This document shows, piece after piece, positions 1-12,620 of a stretch of 35,678 nucleotides of DNA; the first letter of the stretch is position 1; each line of letters starts with the position of its first letter. Source of the stretch: an uncultured Spirochaetaceae bacterium (GTDB lineage: Bacteria; Spirochaetota; Spirochaetia; Treponematales; Treponemataceae). The DNA lies in the NCBI GenBank assembly GCA_902799965.1, contig CADCCO010000013.1, positions 1 to 35,678 on the forward strand, written 5' to 3'. A program made the position numbers and the translations under genes. The notes beneath the pieces were generated by a model. The model saw only the letters and a program-made list of their open reading frames with translations. It did not search any database and was not told where the DNA came from.

Positions 1-39
1 GGAAGGCAAAAATTCATTTAAAAATTCCCCTAAATTCTC

Positions 40-68
40 TTGACACATTTTCATAATTTCTATACACT
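40..68 (+). promoter_or_regulatory. Candidate sigma-70 promoter for the tRNA-Thr/rpmG/secE/nusG unit
   Basis: A perfect TTGACA lies at 40-45. Two -10 candidates follow: TATACA at 61-66 (15-base spacer) and TACACT at 63-68 (17-base spacer), so the exact -10 is uncertain. Transcription would begin near 73-76, about 18 bases before the mature tRNA. The surrounding DNA is AT-rich, as expected of a promoter. It is the only good promoter seen before rpmG and could drive everything through nusG. Confidence 0.65.
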
Positions 69-92
69 CAATGAACTATCATTGCGATAATT

Positions 93-165
93 GCCCTTGT
101 AGCTCAGCCGGTAGAGCGCAGCCATGGTAAGGCTGAGGTCTGCGGTTCGATCCCGCACGGGGGCT
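93..165 (+). tRNA. tRNA-Thr (anticodon GGT)
   Basis: The cloverleaf is complete. A 7-bp acceptor stem pairs GCCCTTG with CGGGGGC (two G-U pairs), the D stem is GCTC/GAGC, and the anticodon stem CAGCC/GGCTG holds the loop ATGGTAA with anticodon GGT. The T arm is TGCGG/CCGCA with loop TTCGATC. The discriminator base is T165. CCA is not encoded, so it must be added after transcription. The gene sits just upstream of rpmG and is probably processed from the same transcript. Confidence 0.95.
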
Positions 166-191
166 TTATTCGATTTTTATAGGAGATATAT

Positions 192-368
192 ATGGGCAGC
201 AAAAAGAAAGGAGCGGTAGAAATCATCGCTTTGCAGTGCTCTGAGTGCAAGCGCAAGAATTACACAACTACAAAGAACCGCAAGAACATTCAGGGAAAAC
301 TTGAGCTCAAGAAGTATTGTCCCTTTGAGCGCAAGCACACCGTGCACAAAGAAACAAAGGTAAAATAA
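192..368 (+). CDS. rpmG: 50S ribosomal protein L33
   Basis: This 58-residue protein is a small component of the large ribosomal subunit near the tRNA exit site. The start is ATG 192, preceded by AGGAGA at 181-186. Family features are the basic N-terminus, the segment [14 protein letters not shown] and the RKHTVHKE tail. The first zinc knuckle is intact (C16, C19), but in the second only C43 remains: position 46 is Glu, and His49 lies nearby. The form therefore falls between the zinc-binding and zinc-free classes. It lies between two tRNA genes and upstream of secE-nusG, a common bacterial arrangement. Confidence 0.93.
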   Translation: MGSKKKGAVEIIALQCSECKRKNYTTTKNRKNIQGKLELKKYCPFERKHTVHKETKVK

Positions 369-369
369 G

Positions 370-409
370 ATATCTATGGCGCGTCGGCTTTGCTTTCGCG
401 CTTTGATAT
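370..409 (+). other. Hairpin between rpmG and tRNA-Trp
   Basis: Outer arms ATATC (370-374) and GATAT (405-409) enclose inner arms GGCGCG (378-383) and CGCGCT (397-402). No T tract follows, so this is not an intrinsic terminator. It could be an RNA-processing signal separating the rpmG message from the tRNA precursor. That role is inference; only the pairing is seen. Confidence 0.35.
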
Positions 410-415
410 AAATTT

Positions 416-488
416 AGGGCGGTAGTTCAGTTGGTAGAGCACCGGTCTCCAAAACCGGCTGTCGCGGGTTCAAGTCCTGCCCGCCCTG
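416..488 (+). tRNA. tRNA-Trp (anticodon CCA)
   Basis: The acceptor stem AGGGCGG/CCGCCCT is perfect. The anticodon stem CCGGT/ACCGG carries the loop CTCCAAA with anticodon CCA, and the T-arm loop is TTCAAGT. Discriminator G488 is the base expected for tryptophan tRNA. CCA is not encoded. The gene lies 47 bases after rpmG and 23 bases before secE, so it is probably excised from a polycistronic transcript. Confidence 0.95.
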
Positions 489-511
489 TTATTCTGTTAT
501 TTGAGGAAAGT

Positions 512-694
512 ATGGCAAAAGCAGTTAATTTCTTTAGAGATTGCGCGCGCGAACTTAAGCTTGTCGTTTGGCCGACCCGCGAACAGGTTTGGTCAAGAGT
601 GCAGGTTGTCGTAATTTCTACTATTATTGTTTCCATTGTTCTTGGCGCCCTCGACTTGGGATTCACGGCGCTTTTCCGCCTCTTGATGAAATAA
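512..694 (+). CDS. secE: Preprotein translocase subunit SecE
   Basis: SecE is the small membrane subunit that clamps SecY in the Sec channel. The product is 60 residues, the short single-span form found outside the enterobacteria. An amphipathic N-terminal helix with the conserved ELKLVVWPTREQV stretch (about residues 14-26) is followed by one hydrophobic span at about residues 30-57. The frame stays open upstream through the tRNA-Trp gene, but ATG 512 with GAGGAAAG just before it is the credible start. nusG follows after 9 bases, the usual pairing. Confidence 0.93.
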   Translation: MAKAVNFFRDCARELKLVVWPTREQVWSRVQVVVISTIIVSIVLGALDLGFTALFRLLMK

Positions 695-703
695 GGAACA
701 AAA

Positions 704-1264
704 ATGGCAAACGAGTGGTACATCGTTCAAACCTACACTGGTTACGAGGGCAAGGTAAACCGCGTCATTCAGCAAATGCTTGGCAACGGCGACCTTAGTT
801 CAGAAATTGTAAAAAGCATAAAAGTTCCCGAAGAAGAAGTTGTTGAAATTAAGGACGGAAAAAAGAAAGTCCGCAAAAACAAGCTTCTTGCCGGCTACAT
901 TATGGCTGAACTCGATTTGCCGGATTTGGGCTGGAAAGACACTTGCAACAAGATTCGCCACATTCAGGGCGTTTCGGGCTTTGTGGGAACCGCTTCCAAC
1001 GAGCGCCCGCGCCCCATCACCGCTGACGAAGCCAAGAATATTTTGATGCGCTCAGGCGAAATCAAGGGCGAAAAGCCCGTTCGCATTAAGCAAACTTACG
1101 CCATCGGCGACACCGTCAAGATTACCGAAGGTCCTTTCAAAGACTTTAGCGGCACGGTCGACGCCCTTGACGACGAAAAAGAAAAGCTCACGGTCAACGT
1201 TCAGATTTTTGGCCGCGCCACCCCTGTCGAGTTGAATATGACTCAGGTGGAAAAAGCAATATAA
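704..1264 (+). CDS. nusG: Transcription termination/antitermination factor NusG
   Basis: NusG binds the clamp of RNA polymerase and links it to the ribosome or Rho. The 186-residue protein begins with the NGN signature EWYIVQTYTGYEGKV, includes HIQGVSGFVG at about residue 85, and ends with a KOW domain (about residues 130-186) containing GPFKDFSGTV. Its length is close to the E. coli protein (181). The start is ATG 704 after AAGGAACA. It is translated with secE; a 129-base gap with two hairpins separates it from rplK. Confidence 0.95.
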   Translation: MANEWYIVQTYTGYEGKVNRVIQQMLGNGDLSSEIVKSIKVPEEEVVEIKDGKKKVRKNKLLAGYIMAELDLPDLGWKDTCNKIRHIQGVSGFVGTASNERPRPITADEAKNILMRSGEIKGEKPVRIKQTYAIGDTVKITEGPFKDFSGTVDALDDEKEKLTVNVQIFGRATPVELNMTQVEKAI

Positions 1265-1271
1265 AAACCAA

Positions 1272-1307
1272 CCGCGTCATTCTGAACTTGTTTCAGAATC
1301 TTCGCGG
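1272..1307 (+). repeat. Palindromic hairpin, possible dispersed repeat
   Basis: An exact 8-bp inverted repeat, ATTCTGAA (1279-1286) and TTCAGAAT (1292-1299), surrounds the loop CTTGT. Outer arms CCGCG (1272-1276) and CGCGG (1303-1307) extend it across a small internal loop. The core resembles palindromes I recall as multicopy intergenic elements in several unrelated bacteria. That recollection cannot be verified here and only one copy is in the window. No T tract follows, so simple termination is unlikely. Confidence 0.5.
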
Positions 1308-1333
1308 CTCTGATTGTTCGCCAATTTTTGGGA

Positions 1334-1364
1334 GGAACGCTCGTCCGTTGGACTTCTACGTTCC
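1334..1364 (+). promoter_or_regulatory. Stem-loop in the rplK leader, candidate L1 autoregulatory site
   Basis: GGAACG (1334-1339) pairs with CGTTCC (1359-1364). Inside, GTCC (1343-1346) pairs with GGAC (1350-1353) around a GTT loop, leaving an asymmetric internal loop. It is known that L1 represses the rplK-rplA message by binding a leader hairpin that mimics its 23S rRNA site, with two short helices split by an asymmetric loop. Position and shape fit. Matching of the conserved L1-contact bases was not established. Confidence 0.4.
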
Positions 1365-1393
1365 GCTAACACCAATATTAGGAGATACACAAA

Positions 1394-1825
1394 ATGGCAA
1401 AGAAAGAAGTAACCGCCGTCATTAAGCTTCAGTGTCCTGCAGGAGCTGCGACGCCGGCCCCGCCGATTGGACCCGCCTTGGGCCCCCATGGTGTAAGCGC
1501 TCCGAAATTTGTACAGGAATTCAACGACAGAACCAAGAAGATGGAAAAGGGACTTATCATCCCGGTCGTTCTTACTGTTTACAAAGACAAGTCTTACACA
1601 TTCATCCTTAAGACCCCTCCGGCCGCCGTTCTTATCAAGAAGGCGCTCAAGTTGGAAAAGGGTTCTGCGAATCCGCTCCGCGACAAGGTAGGAAAGCTTA
1701 CCAAGGCGCAGCTTGAAGAAATCGCAAAGACAAAGATGCCCGACGTTAACGCGAACGACCTTGAGGCCGCGAAGAAAATCGTAGCCGGAACCGCTCGCAG
1801 CATGGGCGTTGAGGTGGAGGCCTAA
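1394..1825 (+). CDS. rplK: 50S ribosomal protein L11
   Basis: L11 forms the base of the GTPase-associated stalk on 23S rRNA and senses uncharged tRNA for the stringent response. The protein has 143 residues, the usual length. Its N-terminal domain carries the conserved [19 protein letters not shown] (about residues 16-34). The C-terminal rRNA-binding domain ends with the typical [11 protein letters not shown]. The start is ATG 1394 after AGGAGATA. rplA begins directly after its stop codon, so the two are probably translationally coupled. Confidence 0.96.
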   Translation: MAKKEVTAVIKLQCPAGAATPAPPIGPALGPHGVSAPKFVQEFNDRTKKMEKGLIIPVVLTVYKDKSYTFILKTPPAAVLIKKALKLEKGSANPLRDKVGKLTKAQLEEIAKTKMPDVNANDLEAAKKIVAGTARSMGVEVEA

Positions 1826-2506
1826 ATGAAACACGGAAAGAATTACCGCGCGGCCGCGGCCAAATACGATCTTACAAAAAAATACGACGTTCCAACAGCC
1901 GTTAAAATGGTTCAGGACATGAAGTTCGCCAAGTTCGACGAAACAGTGGAAGCCCACATCAACCTTAAGTTGGGCAAGAACGCCACCGTTCGCGACACTT
2001 TGGTATTCCCCAACCAGTTTAAGGGCGAGAAGAAGGTTTTGGTATTCTGTAAGGAAGACCGCGTTCAGGAAGCCTTGGACGCTGGAGCCGCTTTCGCGGG
2101 TTCAACTGAATACATCGAAAAGGTAAAGGGCGGCTGGCTTGAGTTCGACATCGCCGTCGCCACTCCCGACATGATGAAAGACGTTGGCCGCTTGGGTATG
2201 GTTTTGGGCCGCAAAGGCTTGATGCCCAACCCCAAGACAGGAACCGTAACAAACGACATCACGGCCGCCATCGGCGAGCTTAAGAAGGGACGCACGGAAT
2301 ACCGCGCCGACAAGACTGGCATCGTTCACATCGCCGTCGGCAAAGTTTCTATGGACGCTGAAAAGATTGCCCAGAACGTCAACGCCTTGATTGCCGAAAT
2401 CGAGCGCAAAAAGCCGTCTGACGCTTCTACGGACTACATCCGCACGATTTCAATCAGTTCTTCCATGGGCCCCGGCGTTTGGATCAACCACAAGGACGAG
2501 GAGTAA
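1826..2506 (+). CDS. rplA: 50S ribosomal protein L1
   Basis: L1 builds the mobile stalk that helps deacylated tRNA leave the E site, and is a translational repressor of its own operon in other bacteria. The product has 226 residues. Landmarks are GRLGMVLGRKGLMPNPKTGT (about residues 117-136) and the closing SSSMGPGVWIN. The ATG abuts the rplK stop without spacing, and GGAGG lies inside the end of rplK. rplJ starts 3 bases downstream of its stop. Confidence 0.96.
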   Translation: MKHGKNYRAAAAKYDLTKKYDVPTAVKMVQDMKFAKFDETVEAHINLKLGKNATVRDTLVFPNQFKGEKKVLVFCKEDRVQEALDAGAAFAGSTEYIEKVKGGWLEFDIAVATPDMMKDVGRLGMVLGRKGLMPNPKTGTVTNDITAAIGELKKGRTEYRADKTGIVHIAVGKVSMDAEKIAQNVNALIAEIERKKPSDASTDYIRTISISSSMGPGVWINHKDEE

Positions 2507-2509
2507 AAA

Positions 2510-3133
2510 ATGGCAGTTCGTTCAAAGACAATTCAGCCGGCCAAAACAGCCGCTATCGAAGCCGCCAAGAAAACTCTCGGCGAATACAACGACTTCATTT
2601 TCACGGACTATCGCGGCTTGACCGTTGAGCAAATCACGGCCTTGCGCGGAAAGCTTCGCGAAAAGAATTCAGCGATTAAGGTAATCAAGAACAACTTTGC
2701 CCGCATCGCGTTTGAAGGCATGGACATTAAGGACGTTGCCGAATACCTCACAGGACCCACCGCCATCGCGATGGCCAAAGAGGACTCAAACGAGACAGCC
2801 AAAGTTTTGTTCGACTTTGCAAAGGAAGCCCCCGCTCTCAAGGTGAAGGGCGCCTTGGTCAACAAAGAAGTTTACGATGTTGCCAAGATCGAGGCCTATT
2901 CTAAGGTTCCCGGAAAGAAGCAGCTTATCGCAATGCTTATGTCTGCCATCAACGGTCCGGCCCAAAAGCTCGCCGCCACATTGCAGGCTTACGTTGACAA
3001 AAAATCTAAGGAAGGCGACGCGGCTCCTGCTGCAGCCGCCGCTCCCGCAGCCGAGGCTGCCGCTCCAGCGGCTGAAGCTCCGGCCGCCCCTGCCGCCGAG
3101 GCTCCCGCAGCGGAAGCCGCCCCGCAGGCGTAA
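2510..3133 (+). CDS. rplJ: 50S ribosomal protein L10 with Ala/Pro-rich tail
   Basis: L10 anchors L7/L12 dimers to the ribosome. At 207 residues it is about 40 longer than E. coli L10 (165). The globular part includes FTDYRGLTVEQITALR (about residues 30-45) and NNFARIAFEG. The L12-binding helix ends near residue 166. The remaining 40 residues are almost only Ala, Pro and Glu, a flexible extension seen in some other bacterial L10 proteins. The start is ATG 2510 after GAGGAG, 3 bases past rplA. Confidence 0.95.
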   Translation: MAVRSKTIQPAKTAAIEAAKKTLGEYNDFIFTDYRGLTVEQITALRGKLREKNSAIKVIKNNFARIAFEGMDIKDVAEYLTGPTAIAMAKEDSNETAKVLFDFAKEAPALKVKGALVNKEVYDVAKIEAYSKVPGKKQLIAMLMSAINGPAQKLAATLQAYVDKKSKEGDAAPAAAAAPAAEAAAPAAEAPAAPAAEAPAAEAAPQA

Positions 3134-3144
3134 TTGCAATTAAA

Positions 3145-3235
3145 GCCGCAGTCAGGCTTCATTAGCTGTCGACTGTCTGCGGCAAAAAGCTCAAGGCGCT
3201 TCTTGGAAGCAGTCTTGGCCGCGGCGGATTTCCGC
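3145..3235 (+). promoter_or_regulatory. Structured rplJ-rplL spacer
   Basis: The 134-base spacer holds GCCGCAG (3145-3151) pairing with CTGCGGC (3177-3183). An alternative pair is CAGTC (3149-3153) with GACTG (3171-3175). A second hairpin is GCGG (3224-3227) with CCGC (3232-3235). No promoter or T tract is evident. The spacer may protect or process the message so that L12, needed in several copies per ribosome, is made in excess over L10; this is inference. Confidence 0.4.
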
Positions 3236-3267
3236 AGCGAACATTAAATATTTATGGAGAAGACAAT

Positions 3268-3651
3268 ATGGCAGCTTTGACAAATGATCAGATTTTGGAC
3301 GCGATCGCGTCTATGAGCGTTCTGGAAGCCTCAGAACTCGTAAAGGCTATGGAAGAGAAGTTCGGCGTTACAGCCGCTGTAGCCGTAGCCGCCGGTCCCG
3401 CCGCTGGTGGAGCCGCCGCCGCCGCTGAAGACGAGCAGACAGAATTCGCTGTTAGCTTGGATTCATTCGACGCCGCCAAGAAGATTGGCGTTATCAAGGC
3501 CGTTAAGGCTCTTACAAACCTCGGACTTGGCGAAGCCAAGGCTTTGGTTGAAGGCGCCCCGAAGGTCCTCAAAGAGGGCTTGAGCAAGGCCGATGCCGAC
3601 AAGTGGATTGCCGACATCACAGCCGCCGGTGGAAAGGCAAGCAAGAAATAA
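3268..3651 (+). CDS. rplL: 50S ribosomal protein L7/L12
   Basis: L7/L12 is the multicopy stalk protein that recruits and stimulates the translational GTPases. The 127-residue product has an N-terminal dimerisation region ([18 protein letters not shown]), an Ala/Gly-rich hinge (about residues 38-52) and a C-terminal domain with [20 protein letters not shown] and [13 protein letters not shown]. The start is ATG 3268 after GGAGA. Its own upstream spacer and a downstream attenuator-like hairpin separate it from both neighbours. Confidence 0.96.
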   Translation: MAALTNDQILDAIASMSVLEASELVKAMEEKFGVTAAVAVAAGPAAGGAAAAAEDEQTEFAVSLDSFDAAKKIGVIKAVKALTNLGLGEAKALVEGAPKVLKEGLSKADADKWIADITAAGGKASKK

Positions 3652-3678
3652 GGCTTCGCCTAATTTCTTAAATAACGA

Positions 3679-3715
3679 CTCCCGCGTTCGCGCGCGGGAG
3701 CGTTTTCGTTCTTTT
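3679..3715 (+). terminator. rplL-rpoB attenuator or partial terminator
   Basis: CTCCCGCG (3679-3686) pairs perfectly with CGCGGGAG (3693-3700) around a 6-base loop, followed by an interrupted T-rich run (3703-3715). Full termination here would block rpoB, for which no separate promoter was recognised. A partial terminator that lowers polymerase subunit synthesis relative to stalk protein is the simplest reading, as known for the E. coli rplL-rpoB gap. Confidence 0.65.
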
Positions 3716-3807
3716 AAACAAGTTTTTTTCGGACGGACTTTTTTTGTGCTGAACGGAGTTTCCGCTTGTAGCAAAGAAAGACGGCCATTCAACTACGGGG
3801 GATCTTA

Positions 3808-6800
3808 ATGTTCGCAAAGAGCCGGACAATCAACCGCCAATATTACGGAAAGGACATCAAGTCTTCAATGGATGTCCCCAATCTAATCGACATTCAAACA
3901 GCGTCGTATGAATACTTCCTTCAGAGAAAGAATTTGGAAGAGGGAAAGCCGCTTGAAAACCAAGGTTTGCAAGACGCGTTCTTGACCACATTCCCGATTG
4001 AAAGCCCCAACGGCGACATGACGCTTGACTATGAATTCTACCAGCTTGATTTTGAGGGAATCAAATTTTCGGAATTGGAGTGCAAGCAAAAAGGCTTGAC
4101 TTACGCCGTTCCCCTCAAGGCGCGCATCGACCTTAACTTTAAGGAAACCGGCGCCATCTTGCAAAAAGACATATACATGGGCGACATTCCGCTTATGACA
4201 GACCGCGGAACTTTCATCATCAACGGCGCCGAGCGCGTCGTCGTTTCGCAGATTCACCGTTCGCCCGGCGTAATCTTCAACCACGACAAGGGCGTGTGGG
4301 GAAGCCGAATCATTCCTTACCGCGGCTCTTGGCTTGAATTTGAAATCGACCAAAAGAAAGAATTGATTTACGCGAAAATCGACCGCAAGAAAAAAATCTT
4401 GGGAACGATTTTCCTGCGCGCCTTGGGCTTTGAAAACCGCGAAGAAATCATCAAGGTTTTCTACCAGACAGAAAAAGTCGCGGTAAAGAACAGCAATTCC
4501 GCCCGCGAGGCGATTGTCGGAAAAGTTCTTTCAAAGGCCATTTACGTTAAGGACGAGGAGTCCGGCGAAGAAAAGAAGCTTTTCAAAGCCGCCACCCGCT
4601 TGCACCCGCACGACATCGACGACCTTCTTGCCAACGGCATAAAGGAAATCGAAGTAATTAAATTCGACACCCGCAAGGATCCCGAAAACAAGGACGAAAA
4701 GAACCTTTCGCTCAACAGCGACATCATCATCAACTGCTTTGAGCGCGAAGAAATCAAGTTCGCCAAAGAGGGAACGGAGATTGACGAGCCGACAAAAGAA
4801 GACGCGTTGAGCGCCGTTTACAGCGTTCTTATGCCCGGCGAGCCGATTACAGTCGAGAACGCGGAAAAAGACCTTAGCTCTATGTTCTTCAGCCCCCGCC
4901 GCTACGACTTGGGACGCGTGGGCCGCTACAAGCTGAACAAAAAGTTCGACTACAACCCGCCGCTCGAAGACCACATTTTGGTAAAGGACGACATCACCAA
5001 CACGATGAAGTTCTTGATTAAGGTTTACGCTGACGACGGCGAAAGCCGCGACGACATCGACCACCTTGGAAACCGCCGCATCCGCTCGGTTGGCGAATTG
5101 ATGACAAACCAAATCAAGACCGCCTTTGCCCGCATGGAGCGCATCGCCAAGGAGCGCATGAGCCTTAAAGAAAACGACACAATCAAGCCGCAAGACTTGA
5201 TTTCCTCAAAGCCGATCATCGCGGCCATTAAAGAATTCTTCGGCTCGTCTCAGCTTTCTCAGTTCATGGACCAGATCAACCCCTTGGCCGAGCTTACCCA
5301 CAAGCGCCGCTTGAACGCCTTGGGACCCGGCGGCCTTTCGCGAGACCGCGCCGGCTTCGAAGTCCGCGACGTTCACTATTCTCACTACGGACGCATGTGC
5401 CCGATTGAGACTCCTGAAGGCCCGAACATCGGCTTGATTGTTTCATTGGCCATTTACACTCGCGTCAACGAATACGGCTTCCTTGAAGCGCCTTACCGCA
5501 AAATCGAAAAGGGCAAGGCCACCAACAAGGTCGAATACCTTTCGGCGATGGACGAAGACAAGTACTACATCGGACAGGTCAGCGAAGGCATGAAGGCCGA
5601 CGGTTCGTTCGCGCAGGACATGATTTCTTGCCGCCACAGAGGCGACTACACCACGCGCTCGCCCAAAGACGTTCAGTACATGGACGTTTCGCCGCGCCAG
5701 GTAATTTCAGTTTCCGCCGCGCTCATTCCGTTCTTGGAGCACGACGACGCCAACCGCGCCTTGATGGGCTGCAACATGCAGCGCCAGGCCGTTCCGCTTT
5801 TGTTCCCGGAGCCTCCGCACGTCGGCACCGGCATGGAGCAAAAATGCGCTTATGATTCAGGCGTTTTGGTCAAGGCCAAGCGCGCCGGCGAGGTTGTCAA
5901 AGTCACCAGCGAATGCGTCACCGTAAAGCCGGAAGGCGCCAAGCGCGGCGAGCTTGACGAATATGTTTTGCTCAAGTACCAGCGCACCAACAACGACACT
6001 TGCAACCACCAGCGCCCGACCGTCGAAGTCGGCGAAAAGGTTGTCGAAGGTTCCGTCCTTGCCGACGGTCCCGCCACATTCAACGGCGAGTTGGCTTTGG
6101 GCCGCAACATTCTCGTTGGCTTCGTTCCGTGGAACGGATACAACTACGAGGACGCGGTTCTCATCAGCAAGCGCGTGGTCAAGGAAGACATGTACACTTC
6201 CATCCACATCAAGGAATTCTCAACCGAAATCCGCGAGACCAAGCTTGGTCCCGAAAAGATTATGCGCGACGTTCCCAACACCGCCGAAAAGAATTTGGAC
6301 AACCTTGACGCGGAAGGAATTATCCGCATCGGCGCCAAAGTAAAGAGCGGCGACATCTTGGTTGGAAAAGTCACTCCCAAGAGCGAGGCGGAAACCACGC
6401 CCGAATTCAAGTTGCTCAACTCAATCTTTGGCGAAAAGGCCAAGGAAGTCCGCGACACGTCTCTTCGCGTTCCGCACGGAGTCGAAGGCGTAGTAATCGA
6501 CATTCAGCGCCTTAAGAGAAGCGAAGGCGACGACTTGAACCCCGGCGTTGACCAGGTCGTTAAAGTTCTTATCGCCAACAAGCGCAAGCTTCGCGAAGGC
6601 GACAAGATGGCCGGTCGCCACGGAAACAAGGGCGTTGTCTCCCGCATTTTGCCGGAAGAGGACATGCCCTACTTGGAGGACGGAACTCCGCTTGACGTTT
6701 GCTTGAACCCCTTGGGCGTTCCTTCGCGCATGAACATCGGACAGATTATGGAATCCGAGTTGGGAATCGCCGGCAAGTACTTGAACCAGTTCTTCGAGTC

Positions 6801-7358
6801 GCCGGTATTCCAGTCGCCCAGCCAAGAGCAAATCGCCAAAAAGCTGGAAGAAGCGGGCCTTTCAAAGGACTGCAAGCAAATCGTTCACGACGGCCGCACG
6901 GGCGAGCCTTTCGTAAACCCGATTTTTGTGGGCGTAATCTACTATATGAAGTTGCACCACTTGGTCGACGACAAGATGCACGCCCGCTCAACTGGTCCTT
7001 ACTCTTTGGTCACTCAGCAGCCTTTGGGCGGAAAGGCCCAGTTCGGCGGCCAGCGCCTTGGAGAAATGGAAGTTTGGGCGTTGGAAGCCTATGGCGCCGC
7101 CAACACCTTGCAGGAAATGATGACAATCAAGTCCGACGACATGAACGGCCGCTCAAAGGTTTACGAGTCCATCGTAAAGGGCGAGCCTTCAACTCCCGCC
7201 GGAGTTCCCGAATCATTCAACGTTTTGGTTCAGGAATTGCGAGGCCTCGCGCTTGACTTTACGATTTACGACGCAAAGGGAAAGCAAATCGCTCTTACCG
7301 AACGCGACCAAGAATTGATTGACAAAGCCTCAAGCGGCTTTGACAAGGAGAGTGAATA

Positions 7359-7359
<1 letters not shown>
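3808..7359 (+). CDS. rpoB: DNA-directed RNA polymerase subunit beta
   Basis: RpoB forms one half of the RNA polymerase catalytic cleft. The 1183-residue length matches compact bacterial beta subunits lacking the large E. coli insertions. The rifamycin pocket contains [15 protein letters not shown] and [14 protein letters not shown]. Residue 503 is Asn where E. coli has Ser531, and Ile replaces E. coli Asn518. The catalytic-site lysine motif [12 protein letters not shown] begins near residue 932. Asn at this position was linked to natural rifamycin resistance in Treponema and Borrelia. The stop overlaps the rpoC start by one base. Confidence 0.97.
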
Positions 7360-11636
<4,277 letters not shown>

Positions 11637-11654
11637 TACGAGCGGTGGCGGCGC

Positions 11655-11683
11655 TTGACTAAATCGCAAGATTTTGTTAAAGT
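11655..11683 (+). promoter_or_regulatory. Promoter for rpsL-rpsG
   Basis: TTGACT (11655-11660) and TAAAGT (11678-11683) are separated by 17 bases, giving a start near 11690 and a leader of about 60 bases. It lies just after rpoC in a 114-base gap, so the str pair can be expressed apart from the polymerase genes. Confidence 0.6.
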
Positions 11684-11708
11684 AGCCGTCACCGAAAAAT
11701 GAATTTAA

Positions 11709-11725
11709 CCGGGGGTGCTGCCCGG
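11709..11725 (+). promoter_or_regulatory. Leader hairpin before rpsL
   Basis: CCGGG (11709-11713) pairs with CCCGG (11721-11725) around a 7-base loop. It sits in the leader just upstream of the rpsL ribosome-binding site (AAAGGAG). It could be a binding site for a ribosomal protein repressor; in E. coli S7 regulates the str message, but at a different place. Only the pairing is seen. Confidence 0.35.
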
Positions 11726-11750
11726 CAATTTATAAAGGAGACATTTTTAG

Positions 11751-12125
11751 ATGCCTACAATTAACCAATTGATTAAAAAGGGACGCAAAACCGCCGCCAA
11801 CAGGACCAAATCCCCCGCGCTTGAGTCTTGTCCGCAGAAGCGTGGCGTTTGCACCCGCGTTATGACGGTTACGCCCAAAAAACCGAACTCGGCTCTCCGC
11901 AAGGTTGCCCGTGTCCGCTTGAGCAACGGAATTGAAGTTACCGCTTACATTCCCGGAATTGGACACAACTTGCAGGAGCACTCAGTAGTATTGATTCGCG
12001 GAGGACGCGTTAAGGACCTTCCTGGCGTTCGCTATCACATTATCCGCGGAACAAAAGACACTCTTGGCGTTGACGGCCGCAAGCGCGGACGCTCAAAATA
12101 CGGCGCCAAAAGGCCCAAGGCATAA
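11751..12125 (+). CDS. rpsL: 30S ribosomal protein S12
   Basis: S12 lines the decoding centre and affects accuracy. The protein has 124 residues. The streptomycin loop [17 protein letters not shown] has K43 and K44, and [10 protein letters not shown] has K88 and D89 (the aspartate methylthiolated in many bacteria). No classical streptomycin-resistance substitution is visible. The start is ATG 11751 after AAAGGAGA. rpsG follows 12 bases later. Confidence 0.97.
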   Translation: MPTINQLIKKGRKTAANRTKSPALESCPQKRGVCTRVMTVTPKKPNSALRKVARVRLSNGIEVTAYIPGIGHNLQEHSVVLIRGGRVKDLPGVRYHIIRGTKDTLGVDGRKRGRSKYGAKRPKA

Positions 12126-12137
12126 TGGAGGACTAAG

Positions 12138-12608
12138 ATGGGAAGACATAAGAAATCTGTCAATCGTCCGATTTTGCCGGATTCACGATACAACAGCCAG
12201 GTTGTTTCAAAATTCGTCACTCGCATGATGTTGGACGGAAAAAAGGACATTTGCACTCGCATCATTTACGAAGCGATGGACAAGCTTAAGGCCAAGACCG
12301 AAAAGGATCCTTTGGAAGTGTTCCTCAAGGCGCTTGACAACGTTAAGCCCCAAGTTGAAGTAAAGTCCCGCCGTGTTGGCGGAGCGACATACCAGGTTCC
12401 GGTTGAAATCCGCGACACCCGCAAAGAAGCCCTTGCAATGAGGTGGATTATCGAAGCCGCCCGCAAGCGCAACGGACACGGAATGGCCGACACCTTGAGC
12501 GCCGAGTTGTTGGACGCTTTCAACAACACAGGCTCAGCCTTCAAGAAAAAGGAAGACACCCACAAGATGGCCGAAGCCAACAAGGCTTTCGCCCACTACC
12601 GCTGGTAG
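12138..12608 (+). CDS. rpsG: 30S ribosomal protein S7
   Basis: S7 starts assembly of the 30S head and lies at the mRNA exit channel. It has 156 residues with typical segments [31 protein letters not shown] and [14 protein letters not shown]. The start is ATG 12138 after GGAGGACTAAG. In many bacteria fusA and tuf follow in the same operon; here a strong terminator comes first and no fusA is present. Confidence 0.97.
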   Translation: MGRHKKSVNRPILPDSRYNSQVVSKFVTRMMLDGKKDICTRIIYEAMDKLKAKTEKDPLEVFLKALDNVKPQVEVKSRRVGGATYQVPVEIRDTRKEALAMRWIIEAARKRNGHGMADTLSAELLDAFNNTGSAFKKKEDTHKMAEANKAFAHYRW

Positions 12609-12620
12609 TCGTCGTCCGAA

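Noticed and set aside
431..511. Longer N-terminus for SecE beginning inside tRNA-Trp
   Set aside because: It would translate a tRNA gene. ATG 512 has a binding site and gives the normal SecE length.
1277..1957. Minus-strand 226-codon frame over rplK/rplA
   Set aside because: It is a shadow of biased codon use in real genes on the other strand; no binding site and no family resemblance.
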